The translations under genes and the position numbers were made by a program. Below the pieces are notes generated by a model. That model did not search any database. It worked only from the letters and a program-made list of their open reading frames with translations, and had not been told where the DNA came from. Source: JAXGTO01 sp040774885 (lineage in GTDB: Bacteria; Actinomycetota; Coriobacteriia; Coriobacteriales; Eggerthellaceae). Taken from it: a stretch of DNA of 64,000 bases. Below are positions 52,209 to 60,759 of the stretch, piece after piece. The stretch lies in NCBI GenBank assembly GCA_040774885.1, contig JAXGTO010000002.1, positions 49,459-113,458 on the forward strand. The letters are read 5' to 3'. Each line of letters starts with the position of its first letter. The stretch's first letter is position 1.

Positions 52209-52360
52209 GCGAATCGGATCTAGCGCGACTGGCCAGGGCGAATGGGGCGAATTGGAGCTAGCGCAACCGGCTGAAACGAACGAGGCGAATTGGAGCTAGC
52301 GCAACCGGCTGAAACGAACGAGGCGAATCGGAGCTAGCGCAACCGGCCGGGACGAACGGT
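52209..52360. repeat. Tandem repeat, 38-bp unit, four copies
   Basis: Units start at 52209, 52247, 52285 and 52323. Units 2 and 3 are nearly identical; units 1 and 4 are diverged. The unit contains GAATTGGAGCTAGCGCAACC. The array begins exactly where the right arm of palindromic element B ends, so it may have grown from the element's edge. There are no spacers, so it is not a CRISPR array. Confidence 0.9.
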
Positions 52361-52480
52361 GCGATCGAAACCGCCCGCCCAATGATGCAGAGGCACATAT
52401 CGATGTTGAGGCGTTTAAGCACAACCGGTCACGATACGAGCGACGAGCGGCGGCACGGAAATCAGTTGGCAGCAGATTCA

Positions 52481-52540
52481 TCCCTATGTCGATTGAGAAT
52501 CAACCAAAAATCCCTATGTCGATTGAGAATCAACCAAAAC
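52481..52540. repeat. Direct tandem duplication, 30-bp unit, two copies
   Basis: TCCCTATGTCGATTGAGAAT followed by CAACCAAAA occurs at 52481-52510 and again at 52511-52540, with a single difference in the last base. Confidence 0.93.
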
Positions 52541-52624
52541 AAGGAGGGCGAACCCGCATGAGGGAGAGAACGGAATCGCACCTCTGGCTGCAATCCGATT
52601 CGGACCGCCCCACCATTTCAAGGC

Positions 52625-52645
52625 GGGAGCGCGAAAAGCGCCCCC
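52625..52645 (-). terminator. Weak hairpin after gatB
   Basis: An 8-base stem (52625-52632 with 52638-52645, one wobble on the minus strand) around GAAAA, 10 bases after the gatB stop. There is no T tract, so it may be an RNA-stabilising hairpin rather than a terminator. Confidence 0.3.
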
Positions 52646-52655
52646 GTCCAAACGG

Positions 52656-54188
52656 CTAGCCGAGCTTTTGCGCCAAGAGCTGGTTGATGAGCTTGGGATT
52701 GCCCTGGCCCTTCGTTTCCTTCATGCATTGCCCCACGAAAAAGCCGATGAGGCCGGTCTTGCCGCCCTTGTACTGTTCGACCTTGTCGGGGTTGGCGGCC
52801 AAGACGGCGTCGATCACCGCTTCGAGCTCTCCGGTGTCGCTCACCTGCTTCATGCCGTGCTCTTCCACGATGGCCGCAGGATCCTTGTCTTCGTCCATGA
52901 TGGCGGCGAACACTTCCCTGCCCTGCTTGGAACTGATGGAATCATCGGCCAACAGGCCGACCAGCGCCACCGCGCGCTCGGGTGTGAGCGGCGTGTCGTC
53001 CAGGTCGATGCCCTCGTTGGCGTTTAGATAGCCGGCCACGTCGTTGATGACCAGATTGGCCAACGGTTTGGCCAGATCCGCGGAAGCCGACCGCATGCAC
53101 TGCTCGAAGAAATTGGCTGTGGCGCGATGCTCCACCAGATGTCGCGTATCGTAGGGCGTCAAGCCATAGTCGGCTTCGAAGCGGGCCGCTTTGGCATCGG
53201 GGAGTTCGGGGAGCTTGGCACGCACTCCTTCGATGAATTCATCGGACAAATCGTAGGGAGCCAGGTCGGGGTCGGGGAACATGCGGTAGTCGTCGGCGGT
53301 TTCTTTGACGCGCATGACGATGGTGCGCTTGGCAGACGGATCCCAATGGCGCGTTTCCTGATAGATGATGCCGCCCTCTTCAAGAACTTCGGCTTGGCGG
53401 CATATCTCGTAAGCCAGGCCGTCATGCAGGTTCTTGAAGCTGTTGATGTTCTTGAGCTCGGTCTTGGTTCCCAGTTCTGTGGCGCCGCGGCGGCGCAGGC
53501 TGATATTGCCGTCGGCGCGCAGGCTGCCCTCTTCCATGCTGCAGTCGGAAATGCCCAGAGCCAGATAGATCTGGCGGAGCTTCTGCATGAACATCCGCGC
53601 CTCTTCCGGCGTGCGGATATCGGGCTCGGTCACCAATTCCATCAGCGGCGTGCCGGCGCGGTTGTAATCGACCAGGCTGTGCGTGGCTCCGGCGATGCGG
53701 CCTTCCTCGCCGCCGATATGGATCATCTTGCCGGCATCTTCTTCCATATGGATGCGCGTGATGCCGATATGCGCCGTATAGCCGTCCTGCGCATCGGAAC
53801 CCAGGTCGACCCGTTCGCGGGCGCCGGCGCCGTCCACGTCCAAATCGAGATGGCCGCGCATGCAGAAGGCCTTGGGACCCTGCGTGGTTTGGAAATTCTT
53901 GGCCATGTCGGGATACATATAGCCTTTGCGATAGAACATGGTGTGCTTTTCGATATCGCAGTTGGTGGCCAAACCGGCCAACACGATGCTCTGGATGGCG
54001 GCTTTGTTGGGAACGGGCAGCGCGCCGGGAAGGCCCACGCACCCCGGGCCGGTGTGCGTATTGGGTTCGGCGCCGAATTCCAGCTTGCAGCCGCAGAACA
54101 TCTTGGTTTCGAGCGTGGTGAGCTCGGTATGCACTTCCAAGCCGATGACGGCTTCCCAGTCTTGAAGGACTTCTTCCATCTTCTTCAT
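52656..54188 (-). CDS. gatB: Asp-tRNA(Asn)/Glu-tRNA(Gln) amidotransferase subunit B
   Basis: 510 aa. GatB recognises misacylated Glu-tRNA(Gln) or Asp-tRNA(Asn) and activates the acyl group for amidation. The start WEAVIGLEVHTELTT, GALPVPNKAAI and MEEDAGKMIH are characteristic, and the C-terminal YqeY-like helical tail is complete. The ATG lies 1 base after the gatA stop. It is the last gene of the gatCAB operon. Confidence 0.98.
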   Translation of the reverse strand: MKKMEEVLQDWEAVIGLEVHTELTTLETKMFCGCKLEFGAEPNTHTGPGCVGLPGALPVPNKAAIQSIVLAGLATNCDIEKHTMFYRKGYMYPDMAKNFQTTQGPKAFCMRGHLDLDVDGAGARERVDLGSDAQDGYTAHIGITRIHMEEDAGKMIHIGGEEGRIAGATHSLVDYNRAGTPLMELVTEPDIRTPEEARMFMQKLRQIYLALGISDCSMEEGSLRADGNISLRRRGATELGTKTELKNINSFKNLHDGLAYEICRQAEVLEEGGIIYQETRHWDPSAKRTIVMRVKETADDYRMFPDPDLAPYDLSDEFIEGVRAKLPELPDAKAARFEADYGLTPYDTRHLVEHRATANFFEQCMRSASADLAKPLANLVINDVAGYLNANEGIDLDDTPLTPERAVALVGLLADDSISSKQGREVFAAIMDEDKDPAAIVEEHGMKQVSDTGELEAVIDAVLAANPDKVEQYKGGKTGLIGFFVGQCMKETKGQGNPKLINQLLAQKLG

Positions 54189-54189
54189 G

Positions 54190-55680
54190 TTATTCGCCCG
54201 CCTTTCCGCCCGCGAACTCCGGCGCGATGGGAGCCGAGCCGTAAACGCTTTCGAGCGCAGCCGCCACGCGCAACATGTTCTGGTCCTGGAACCACGGGGA
54301 AATCAACTGCACCCCCACGGGCATGTTGCTCTGCGAGCCCAGCCCCACGGGCATGTTCATGCCGCCGTTGCCGGCGATATTGATCGAAATGGTGAACATG
54401 TCGGAAAGGTACATGCTGGTCGGGTCGGAAATCTCGCCGAACTTGAATGCGGTGCGCGGGCTGACCGGCGCCAGGATGCAATCGCAGCTTTCGTAGGCGC
54501 TGCGGTAATCCTGCGTGATGAGCGTGCGGATCTGCTGGGCGGGATAGTAGTACTTCTCGTAGACGCCGGCGGAAAGCAGGTAGCTTCCCAGCATGATGCG
54601 GCGACGTGCTTCGAGGCCGAATCCGGCTTCGCGGCTGGCTTCGTACTGGCCGCCCAGATCTTTGTGGCCGGCTTCGCAATACCCATAGCGCACGCTGTCG
54701 AAACGGGCCAGATTGCTGAACGCCTCGCACGGACCCAGCACGTAATAGGCGCTCATGGCGGCCTGCGCGTTGGGGAGTTCGACTTCCACCAGCTGCGCGC
54801 CGAGTTCTTCGAGTTTGGCGGCGGCTTCGGCCACCTTGTCGCGCACTTCGGCGTCAAGGCCTTCGGCTTCCATGAAGGCGGGCACCACGCCGATGCGCAT
54901 GCCCTTCACGCCGCGATCGAGCTCGGCAGTGAAATCGACATCGACCTGCTGGCTGGTGCAATCGAGCGCATCGTGCCCGGCGATGGCATTGAGGGTCAGC
55001 GCCGCATCGCGCACGGTGCGCGAGAACGGACCCACTTGGTCGAGGCTGCTGCCGAAGGCGACCACGCCGTAGCGGCTGACCACGCCATAGGTCGGCTTGA
55101 CGGCTACCGCTCCGCAGAAGCTGCCGGGCTGGCGGATCGACCCGCCGGTATCGCTGCCCAACGTGACGCAAGCCATGCCCGCCGCCACCGCGGCGGCGCT
55201 GCCGCCGCTGCTGCCACCGGGAACGCGATCGGTGTCCCATGGGTTGCGGGTGACGCCGAAAGCGCTGGTCTCGGTGGAACTGCCGAAGGCGAACTCGTCC
55301 ATGTTCAACTTGCCCAGCGGCAGAGCGCCGGCATCGATGGCGCGGGAAACGCACGTGGCCGTATACGGCGCAACATAGTTTTCAAGCATCTTGGACGAAC
55401 AGGTGGTATGCGTGCCCAGCTGGTTCATGTTGTCTTTGAAGGCGATGGGCACGCCGGCCAGCGGACCCAGATCATCGAAAGATCCGTCTGCCACGGCGGC
55501 ATCCACCTTGTTGGCCTGCGTCAATGCAAGAGCGGGCGTGGTCTCGAGAAACGCGTGAATGGTCGGATCGACGGCCGCCACGCGATCAAGTGCGTTGCGG
55601 GCAATCTCGGCAGCCGAGAATTCCTTGGCCTGCAACCCGGCGCGGATAGCCGAAGCATCCATGCAGCTGAAATCGCTCAT
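54190..55680 (-). CDS. gatA: Asp-tRNA(Asn)/Glu-tRNA(Gln) amidotransferase subunit A
   Basis: 496 aa. The amidase subunit releases ammonia from glutamine. It has the Ser-cisSer-Lys machinery: a lysine in VPIAFKDNMN, and the two serines in the glycine/serine-rich core (VPGGSSGGSAAAVAAG and SDTGGSIRQP). The ATG overlaps the gatC stop (ATGA), so the two are coupled. Confidence 0.98.
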   Translation of the reverse strand: MSDFSCMDASAIRAGLQAKEFSAAEIARNALDRVAAVDPTIHAFLETTPALALTQANKVDAAVADGSFDDLGPLAGVPIAFKDNMNQLGTHTTCSSKMLENYVAPYTATCVSRAIDAGALPLGKLNMDEFAFGSSTETSAFGVTRNPWDTDRVPGGSSGGSAAAVAAGMACVTLGSDTGGSIRQPGSFCGAVAVKPTYGVVSRYGVVAFGSSLDQVGPFSRTVRDAALTLNAIAGHDALDCTSQQVDVDFTAELDRGVKGMRIGVVPAFMEAEGLDAEVRDKVAEAAAKLEELGAQLVEVELPNAQAAMSAYYVLGPCEAFSNLARFDSVRYGYCEAGHKDLGGQYEASREAGFGLEARRRIMLGSYLLSAGVYEKYYYPAQQIRTLITQDYRSAYESCDCILAPVSPRTAFKFGEISDPTSMYLSDMFTISINIAGNGGMNMPVGLGSQSNMPVGVQLISPWFQDQNMLRVAAALESVYGSAPIAPEFAGGKAGE

Positions 55681-55985
55681 TGGTCGCCCCCTCCCAAAAT
55701 GCTGGGAATGAGGAAGCTTCCGTCTTGCTGCTTGGGGGCGTTCGACAACGCCTCTTGCTGCGTGAATCCGGGCACCTCTTCGTCTTCGCGCATCACATTG
55801 GACAGGCTGCCGATAGGATGGAACGTGGGCTCGACGCCTTCCAAATCGTACTCGGTGATGGGGCTCAGGCTGTCGATGATGGCATTGAGGTCAGCCGTCA
55901 TCTGCGGCAATTCATTATCGGATAGTCCGATACGGGTGTACGTGGCAATGTCGCGCACATCCTTTTCGGTAACATGCTGGGTCAT
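55677..55985 (-). CDS. gatC: Asp-tRNA(Asn)/Glu-tRNA(Gln) amidotransferase subunit C
   Basis: 102 aa. GatC is the small subunit that wraps around GatA and stabilises the complex. It shows the usual pattern: an N-terminal helix (VRDIATYTRIGLSDNEL), then a helix with DLNAIIDSLSPITEYDLEG, and the VEPTFHPIG segment. The start is ATG 55985 with AGGGA upstream. It is the first gene of gatCAB. Confidence 0.94.
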   Translation of the reverse strand: MTQHVTEKDVRDIATYTRIGLSDNELPQMTADLNAIIDSLSPITEYDLEGVEPTFHPIGSLSNVMREDEEVPGFTQQEALSNAPKQQDGSFLIPSILGGGDQ

Positions 55986-56084
55986 GGATTCATCCCTGTC
56001 TGCGCCTTCAAGGCGCCAACCGATGTAACAAGTACCCGCCATTCTAGCAAAGCATGGGCCGGCCACGCAGAAGGTCACGAAGTC

Positions 56085-57410
56085 TCAACGCAAGGGAGCT
56101 GCGTGCTTTCCCCTCTGAATGCGTCGGGTGAAATCCCCCGCTTCGCCTTCATGCGCGGGCAATGCTTCTGGGCTATTCCCCTCCGAATCCAGGTCTTCTT
56201 CGCCAACGGCACCGCTCAGGGTGCTCGGGGCGGCAACGTGCCCGTCGGAGATGCCGATGCGCTTTGATGCGGCCTGCACTTCATCAGCTTGCTCGAGCGA
56301 CATGACGCGCGTGCCCGAAATGATGCCATTGAGCATGACGAAGGGCTTGCGGCGAGCGGATCGCACGGCGCGAACCAGCAACGATACGGCCCAGAACGCA
56401 TAGGTGAGCAAGAAGATGGCATCGATGGCGGAAAGCAGCGAATCCGGCGCGCCTTCCGGGAAGAACAGAACCACCCACACGGGCGCCATCAAAAACACCC
56501 AGAACAGCAGGGCATACCGCAAAACGCAGGCATACCACGGAGCGCGCGTGCCATCGGGCCGCACCACCTGCAATTGAAGCGCCTTCTGACCCAGCGTCTG
56601 GCTTTTCGCCACGGCGGGCACCAGCATGAAGAACACGCCTTCGATCGCCGCGCACAAGACAGCGAACGCCGTTTCGTCCAAACCCAAAAAGGCACAGGCA
56701 ACCGCCGCCGCAACGCAACCGGCGCACGTCAACGCGATATCGATGGCAAACGCCGACAGACGCCGCGTGAAGGTGGTGAAGTGGCGCGCCTCCATGACGG
56801 TGCGCGCGTTCATGGCATCGATATCCGGCAAACGCCGGCACAGCGGACCCGCCACCCAAAAACCCACCAAGGCCCCGAGCGTATTCACCATGAGGTCATC
56901 GACATCGAATAGGCGGTAAGGGTGTTCGTAGAGCCCCCACAAGCCCGTGATCTGGGATGTTTCGAAAAACAGCGTGACACCGAAACCGATAAGCACCACC
57001 TGCCACCACTTGCGGTGAAAGAAATAACGCAAGAAAATTCCCAGCGGCATGGTGAGCGCCAGATTGAACAGCGCCTCGTATACCTCCGGATTCTTGAGGA
57101 AGGCGACCCATGTGGAAGGATCGGCACTGAGCGCCGTGGTCTCCATAATACGGCCGACGAAGGCGAAGGGAACCAACTGGGGCGTAGCGGCGTAGGCAAC
57201 CACGGCGGTGTGGTCCTCCGGCAAGGGAAGTATCACCAGGTAGTAGGCGCACAGGCAATAAAACACGAACAGGAAGACCACGAACGTCTTCCAAAACGGC
57301 ACCATGCCGAACTTGCGGTACTGACGGATCATATAGGGGACGGAAAGCAGCAGCGCCAGCAAGGGAAAGCAAGCGGCTGCGGCTTCGATGGGAAAAGCAT
57401 AACGGAACAT
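56085..57410 (-). CDS. VanZ-RDD two-domain membrane protein
   Basis: 441 aa. The first half is a VanZ-like domain with about five membrane helices (PLPEDHTAVV ... LFNLALTMPLGIFLRYFF ... FFETSQITGL ... DVDDLMVNTLGALVGF), the pattern of VanZ proteins of Gram-positive bacteria. The second half is an RDD domain (RRLSAFAIDIALT ... SQTLGQKALQLQVV) with three or four helices. The last 60 residues are soluble and low in complexity. VanZ proteins can lower susceptibility to lipoglycopeptides, but most chromosomal members have unknown functions. The start at ATG 57410 is the first convincing one; the ribosome site is weak. Confidence 0.85.
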   Translation of the reverse strand: MFRYAFPIEAAAACFPLLALLLSVPYMIRQYRKFGMVPFWKTFVVFLFVFYCLCAYYLVILPLPEDHTAVVAYAATPQLVPFAFVGRIMETTALSADPSTWVAFLKNPEVYEALFNLALTMPLGIFLRYFFHRKWWQVVLIGFGVTLFFETSQITGLWGLYEHPYRLFDVDDLMVNTLGALVGFWVAGPLCRRLPDIDAMNARTVMEARHFTTFTRRLSAFAIDIALTCAGCVAAAVACAFLGLDETAFAVLCAAIEGVFFMLVPAVAKSQTLGQKALQLQVVRPDGTRAPWYACVLRYALLFWVFLMAPVWVVLFFPEGAPDSLLSAIDAIFLLTYAFWAVSLLVRAVRSARRKPFVMLNGIISGTRVMSLEQADEVQAASKRIGISDGHVAAPSTLSGAVGEEDLDSEGNSPEALPAHEGEAGDFTRRIQRGKHAAPLR

Positions 57411-57468
57411 GCAGGAAAACGCTCTCTTCGCAAGGGGACGACTTAGGGAAGTATAGCGCTCGATTCCC

Positions 57469-57993
57469 CTAAAGCTCGATCCAATACACGCGCATGGGTT
57501 TGCCGTTTTTGAAGGCGGGGCGCATCTCGCGAACGCCGCCCGCACCTTCGATGGTGGCGATGGACCCTGCGTTGGTTTCGGCGCATCCCAACATGACCCG
57601 ATCTTTTCCCCGTTCGCGGGCAACATCCAAAGCCAGCTGGAGCATCTGGCGCGCATAGCCGCACCGTCGCTCGCTGGGACGAACCTCGTAGCCGATGTTG
57701 CCGCCGTATTCGGACAGAATGGGATTGTCCAGGCTGTGACGCACCGAAGTGACGCCCACGATGCGTCCATCGGTGCGGCGAACGCCGAAGAACACGTCTT
57801 CCACAACCCAATCTACCTGGCAGGTTTCCGCTCGGCGATTGCCGCGCACGTGTTCGACCCAATCGGCAGCCGTCATCATCTCGATCAACGATCCTCCGTG
57901 AATCTCGTCTTCGCCCGCATCCAGGCACTCGTCTCTGAAAGAACGGATCTCTTCGAGAGACACATCCTCAGGCTTGACCAGTTTCAATTCCAC
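57469..57993 (-). CDS. GNAT family N-acetyltransferase
   Basis: 174 aa. GCN5-type acetyltransferase: GNIGYEVRPSERRCGYARQM includes the acetyl-CoA pyrophosphate-binding R-R-x-G-Y-A loop, preceded by VGVTSVRHSLDNP, and the C-terminal NAGSIATIEGAGG strand-turn is typical of the family. GTG 57993 with GGGGAG eight bases upstream is the most likely start; a GTG three codons earlier is also possible. The acyl acceptor is unknown. It lies divergent from the alpha/beta hydrolase. Confidence 0.87.
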   Translation of the reverse strand: MELKLVKPEDVSLEEIRSFRDECLDAGEDEIHGGSLIEMMTAADWVEHVRGNRRAETCQVDWVVEDVFFGVRRTDGRIVGVTSVRHSLDNPILSEYGGNIGYEVRPSERRCGYARQMLQLALDVARERGKDRVMLGCAETNAGSIATIEGAGGVREMRPAFKNGKPMRVYWIEL

Positions 57994-58108
57994 GTCCGCC
58001 ACTCCCCGTCCTTTCCATCGTCGATTCGGCCAACCATTGTACGCGAGGATAAGCCTTGGGTATACAATCTTTTCACCAAGCTTTTTCGAATGCTGAAAGG
58101 AGCGCTTC

Positions 58109-58942
58109 ATGGCAGAGGAATACACGTTGAAGGCGTATGACGGCATCGAGTTGTTCGGAAAATCCGACAAGGTGGCCGACCCGACCGCTGTGGTGGTCAT
58201 CGTCCACGGGCTCTGCGAGCACCAGGGACGCTACGACTATCTGACCGCGCGGCTGAACGCCCAAGGATTTTCGGTATACCGCTTCGACCACCGCGGACAC
58301 GGACGCAGCGGCGGCAAGCAAGTGTATTACAAGGACCGCACCGAGATCATCAAGGACACCGATCTGACGGTTGAGCGTGCATTGGCGGAAAATCCCGGCG
58401 TGCCCGTGTACATGCTGGGACACAGCATGGGCGGCTATGGCGCTGCCTGTTACGGAACCGCGTTTCCCGGCAAGCTGCAAGGCTATGTGCTTTCCGGCGC
58501 TTGGACCCGTGACAATGCGCACTTGGCTGCCGATGTGGCCGCAAGCGATGCCGCTGACGACGACTACCTGCCCAATGAATTGGGAGATGGCGTTTGCAGC
58601 GACCCCGCCGTAGGCGCCGCCTACGTGGCCGACCCACTGGTCATCATGAAGATGAGCGTGGCGCTGTTCCGCGCCTGCCATGAAGGGCATCTTTGGCTCA
58701 AGGAAAACGCTGCCGTGTTCACCGACCCGTGCCTGATCTTGCATGGCGGGGCCGATGGGTTGGTTTCCCCCAAGGACAGCTTGGAATTCTTCGACCAGAT
58801 AGGCACTGAAGACAAGAGCCTGCGCATCTACGCCGGGCTGTGCCATGAGATATTCAACGAATACGACAAGGACCTGGTCATAGACGATGCGCTGTGGTGG
58901 CTGAACACGCATGCGGAAATCGATTTAATCGAAGGCGCCTGA
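58109..58942 (+). CDS. Alpha/beta hydrolase (monoacylglycerol lipase-like)
   Basis: 277 aa. A serine hydrolase of the lysophospholipase/monoacylglycerol lipase group: the oxyanion region VVIVHGLCEHQGRY, the arginine-rich FDHRGHGRSGG, the nucleophile elbow GHSMGG, the acidic residue in LILHGGADGLVSP and the histidine in GLCHEIFNE. There is no signal peptide, so it is cytosolic. ATG 58109 has AAAGGAG upstream. A terminator follows the gene. Confidence 0.92.
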   Translation: MAEEYTLKAYDGIELFGKSDKVADPTAVVVIVHGLCEHQGRYDYLTARLNAQGFSVYRFDHRGHGRSGGKQVYYKDRTEIIKDTDLTVERALAENPGVPVYMLGHSMGGYGAACYGTAFPGKLQGYVLSGAWTRDNAHLAADVAASDAADDDYLPNELGDGVCSDPAVGAAYVADPLVIMKMSVALFRACHEGHLWLKENAAVFTDPCLILHGGADGLVSPKDSLEFFDQIGTEDKSLRIYAGLCHEIFNEYDKDLVIDDALWWLNTHAEIDLIEGA

Positions 58943-58966
58943 TCGAACATTCCTTTCGCGTCGTCG

Positions 58967-58999
58967 AGCCCCCGCCGCTGTTGCGTCGGGGGCTATACT
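58967..58999 (+). terminator. Hairpin terminator after the alpha/beta hydrolase
   Basis: An 8-bp GC-rich stem (58967-58974 with 58987-58994) and a 12-base loop followed by a short T tract. It ends about 12 bases before the glycosylase gene. Confidence 0.68.
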
Positions 59000-59005
59000 T
59001 TTGCC

Positions 59006-59533
59006 ATGTCGGAATACACCCACATACCCCGCGGATTCGACCCCGTGTTCGACGAGCGCAGCCGCGTGCTGGTGCTGGGCTCGTTTCCATCGGTCCTCAG
59101 CAGGCAAAACGCCTTTTATTACGGGAACCCGCGCAACCGCTTCTGGAAGGTGGCCGCGGCATGCACGGGTGCGGCGGTGCCGCCCGACGAACCGATCGAT
59201 GAATCGATCGCCGCGAAGAAGCAGCTGCTCTTGGATGCGGGAATCGCACTCTGGGATGTCATAGAGAGCTGCGACATCCGCGGGTCGAGCGATGCCAGCA
59301 TCCGCAACGTCGTCGCGGCCGACGTGCAGCACGTGATGGCAGCGGCTCCCATCGAAGCGGTGCTGTGCAACGGCGCCACGGCGGGACGGCTGTACCGCGC
59401 GCACCTGCAGCAAAGCACGGGCATCGCCGCCGAGGTGATGCCGTCGACCAGCCCCGCCAATGCAGCCTGGAGCCTTGAGCGGTTGACGGAAGTTTGGCGC
59501 CGCGCCCTAAAACCCCATCTGCCAATGCTCTGA
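59006..59533 (+). CDS. Hypoxanthine/deoxyinosine DNA glycosylase (UDG superfamily)
   Basis: 175 aa. The motif LVLGSFPSVLSRQNAFYYG followed by NPRNRFWKV is characteristic of the HDG family (family 6) of the uracil-DNA glycosylase superfamily, which removes deaminated adenine. The second motif is in STSPANAAW. True uracil glycosylases have a water-activating aspartate where this has the serine/asparagine-type arrangement. The enzyme starts base excision repair in the cytosol. The ATG lies 12 bases after a terminator, and I do not see a strong ribosome site. Confidence 0.85.
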   Translation: MSEYTHIPRGFDPVFDERSRVLVLGSFPSVLSRQNAFYYGNPRNRFWKVAAACTGAAVPPDEPIDESIAAKKQLLLDAGIALWDVIESCDIRGSSDASIRNVVAADVQHVMAAAPIEAVLCNGATAGRLYRAHLQQSTGIAAEVMPSTSPANAAWSLERLTEVWRRALKPHLPML

Positions 59534-59645
59534 GCAACACGGCACCCCCACGGCAGTGCGCTACGATACGCATACGGCGATTCGCAGAGCCACCAGCTGG
59601 GCAACCACCGATGCCGCCGTGGATAAATTGATCGAACTGCTGTGA
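59532..59645 (+). pseudogene. Possible remnant of a class V aminotransferase C-terminus
   Basis: After the glycosylase stop another frame stays open for 37 codons and ends in TGA at 59643-59645. Its last part, AIRRATSWATTDAAVDKLIE followed by LL, resembles the C-terminal helix of cysteine-desulfurase-like aminotransferases, where a small strand is followed by (N/T)TxxDVDxLxxxL. There is no start codon with a ribosome site and no upstream part of such a gene. A remnant left by a deletion is the simplest reading, but the match is short. Confidence 0.35.
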
Positions 59646-59679
59646 GCCTTCAAGGCTGCAGCCCGAAAGGAAGCGCGTT

Positions 59680-60261
59680 ATGGACACCGACTTGCTGATA
59701 GCGCACATACGGCTGGGGCACGGCCTGTTGGTGGGCTGCGCAGCGCTCTACCTTGCTTGGTGGACCATCTTCTTCCGACCTGATGCCGGCAAGGTGGAAG
59801 GCGCGCTGTACGCCGTGGGCGTGGCGTGCATCGTCGGTGCGGCAGCCTGCGGAATCGCTGCAGTGGCGCTGATCTTGACGACGCTGCCCGGGTTCCCCGT
59901 TGCTGCCGGCCGAACCCCGATTCCCGGATGGGTCATCGCCGTTGCGGCCGTCGTCGGCTACATCGCCTTAGCGGCATTCACCAAAGGGGTATTCGATCGC
60001 CCTATCACCACCGAGCTGATGCTGCTGGTAGGGTGGGCCGCGCTCGAAGCGGCCGTCATAAACACCTTGCTCGCGGCTGGATCCATCAGCAGCGGCACCG
60101 CCATCGCGCTTGGCGTGGTTGTGACGATCTTATTCATCGCTACACTGGTGTGCTACGTGCTCTACTACCATCTGGCTCCACTGCCCTCGTTCATCGACGG
60201 AGCGGCGCCCCTATTAGCCGTAGGGGCGGCATCGGCCGTAATGGTAGTCCTGCTGGGCTAG
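59680..60261 (+). CDS. Integral membrane protein of unknown function
   Basis: 193 aa with six hydrophobic helices and very short loops; charged residues are few. The N-terminus (MDTDLLIAHIRLGHGLLVG) leads into the first helix. I do not recognise the family. ATG 59680 has AAAGGAAG upstream, so the gene is real. It converges on another small membrane-protein gene with 10 bp between stops. Confidence 0.75.
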   Translation: MDTDLLIAHIRLGHGLLVGCAALYLAWWTIFFRPDAGKVEGALYAVGVACIVGAAACGIAAVALILTTLPGFPVAAGRTPIPGWVIAVAAVVGYIALAAFTKGVFDRPITTELMLLVGWAALEAAVINTLLAAGSISSGTAIALGVVVTILFIATLVCYVLYYHLAPLPSFIDGAAPLLAVGAASAVMVVLLG

Positions 60262-60271
60262 GTGCGAGAGG

Positions 60272-60703
60272 CTATCTGCGCTCCCAAGCTCTGCGGTACA
60301 GCAAATGAGCACCGGCTGCGACTTGACCGATGCCCAAACACAGATAGAGCACAGATGCTGCATTGGGTATGAACATCATCTCGACCAACGTCCAGACGAT
60401 GAGAAGCGCACCTGCCGCCGTGGACCAACGCGCCCACATCAAGCGACGATGCCGCACCAAGCAAGCAGCGGCAATCAAATTGGGAACGCCGTTCACCAAA
60501 AACAGTGCAAGCCCCGGCCAGAACAGGCTGGTGAAGAAGATGTCATGCAACGGAAAACGGTCGAACATCCACAGGGGCATAAGCGAATCGGTATTGCCTG
60601 GGAAAAAGAAATCGGCACCCATCATCAACCCGCCGAACGCCACAGCGCAGATTCCATTGAACCAGTTTATGAAGATGGAGTATCCACGTGCAGTTTTGTC
60701 CAT
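60272..60703 (-). CDS. Integral membrane protein of unknown function
   Basis: 143 aa, four hydrophobic helices with an aromatic-rich first half (ADFFFPGNTDSLMPLWMFDRF). It somewhat resembles small four-helix DoxX/DUF-type membrane proteins, but I cannot name the family. ATG 60703 has GGAAAG eight bases upstream. It lies 56 bp downstream of a MerR regulator gene on the same strand and may be controlled by it. Confidence 0.72.
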   Translation of the reverse strand: MDKTARGYSIFINWFNGICAVAFGGLMMGADFFFPGNTDSLMPLWMFDRFPLHDIFFTSLFWPGLALFLVNGVPNLIAAACLVRHRRLMWARWSTAAGALLIVWTLVEMMFIPNAASVLYLCLGIGQVAAGAHLLYRRAWERR

Positions 60704-60759
60704 CGTCCCAACTTTCCCCGGCAAATGATTCCCTTGAAACAGTATATCCGCTAATGCCG

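Noticed and set aside
52209..52540. A CRISPR array
   Set aside because: The repeats are directly adjacent with no unique spacers, there are no cas genes, and the two repeat families have different units.
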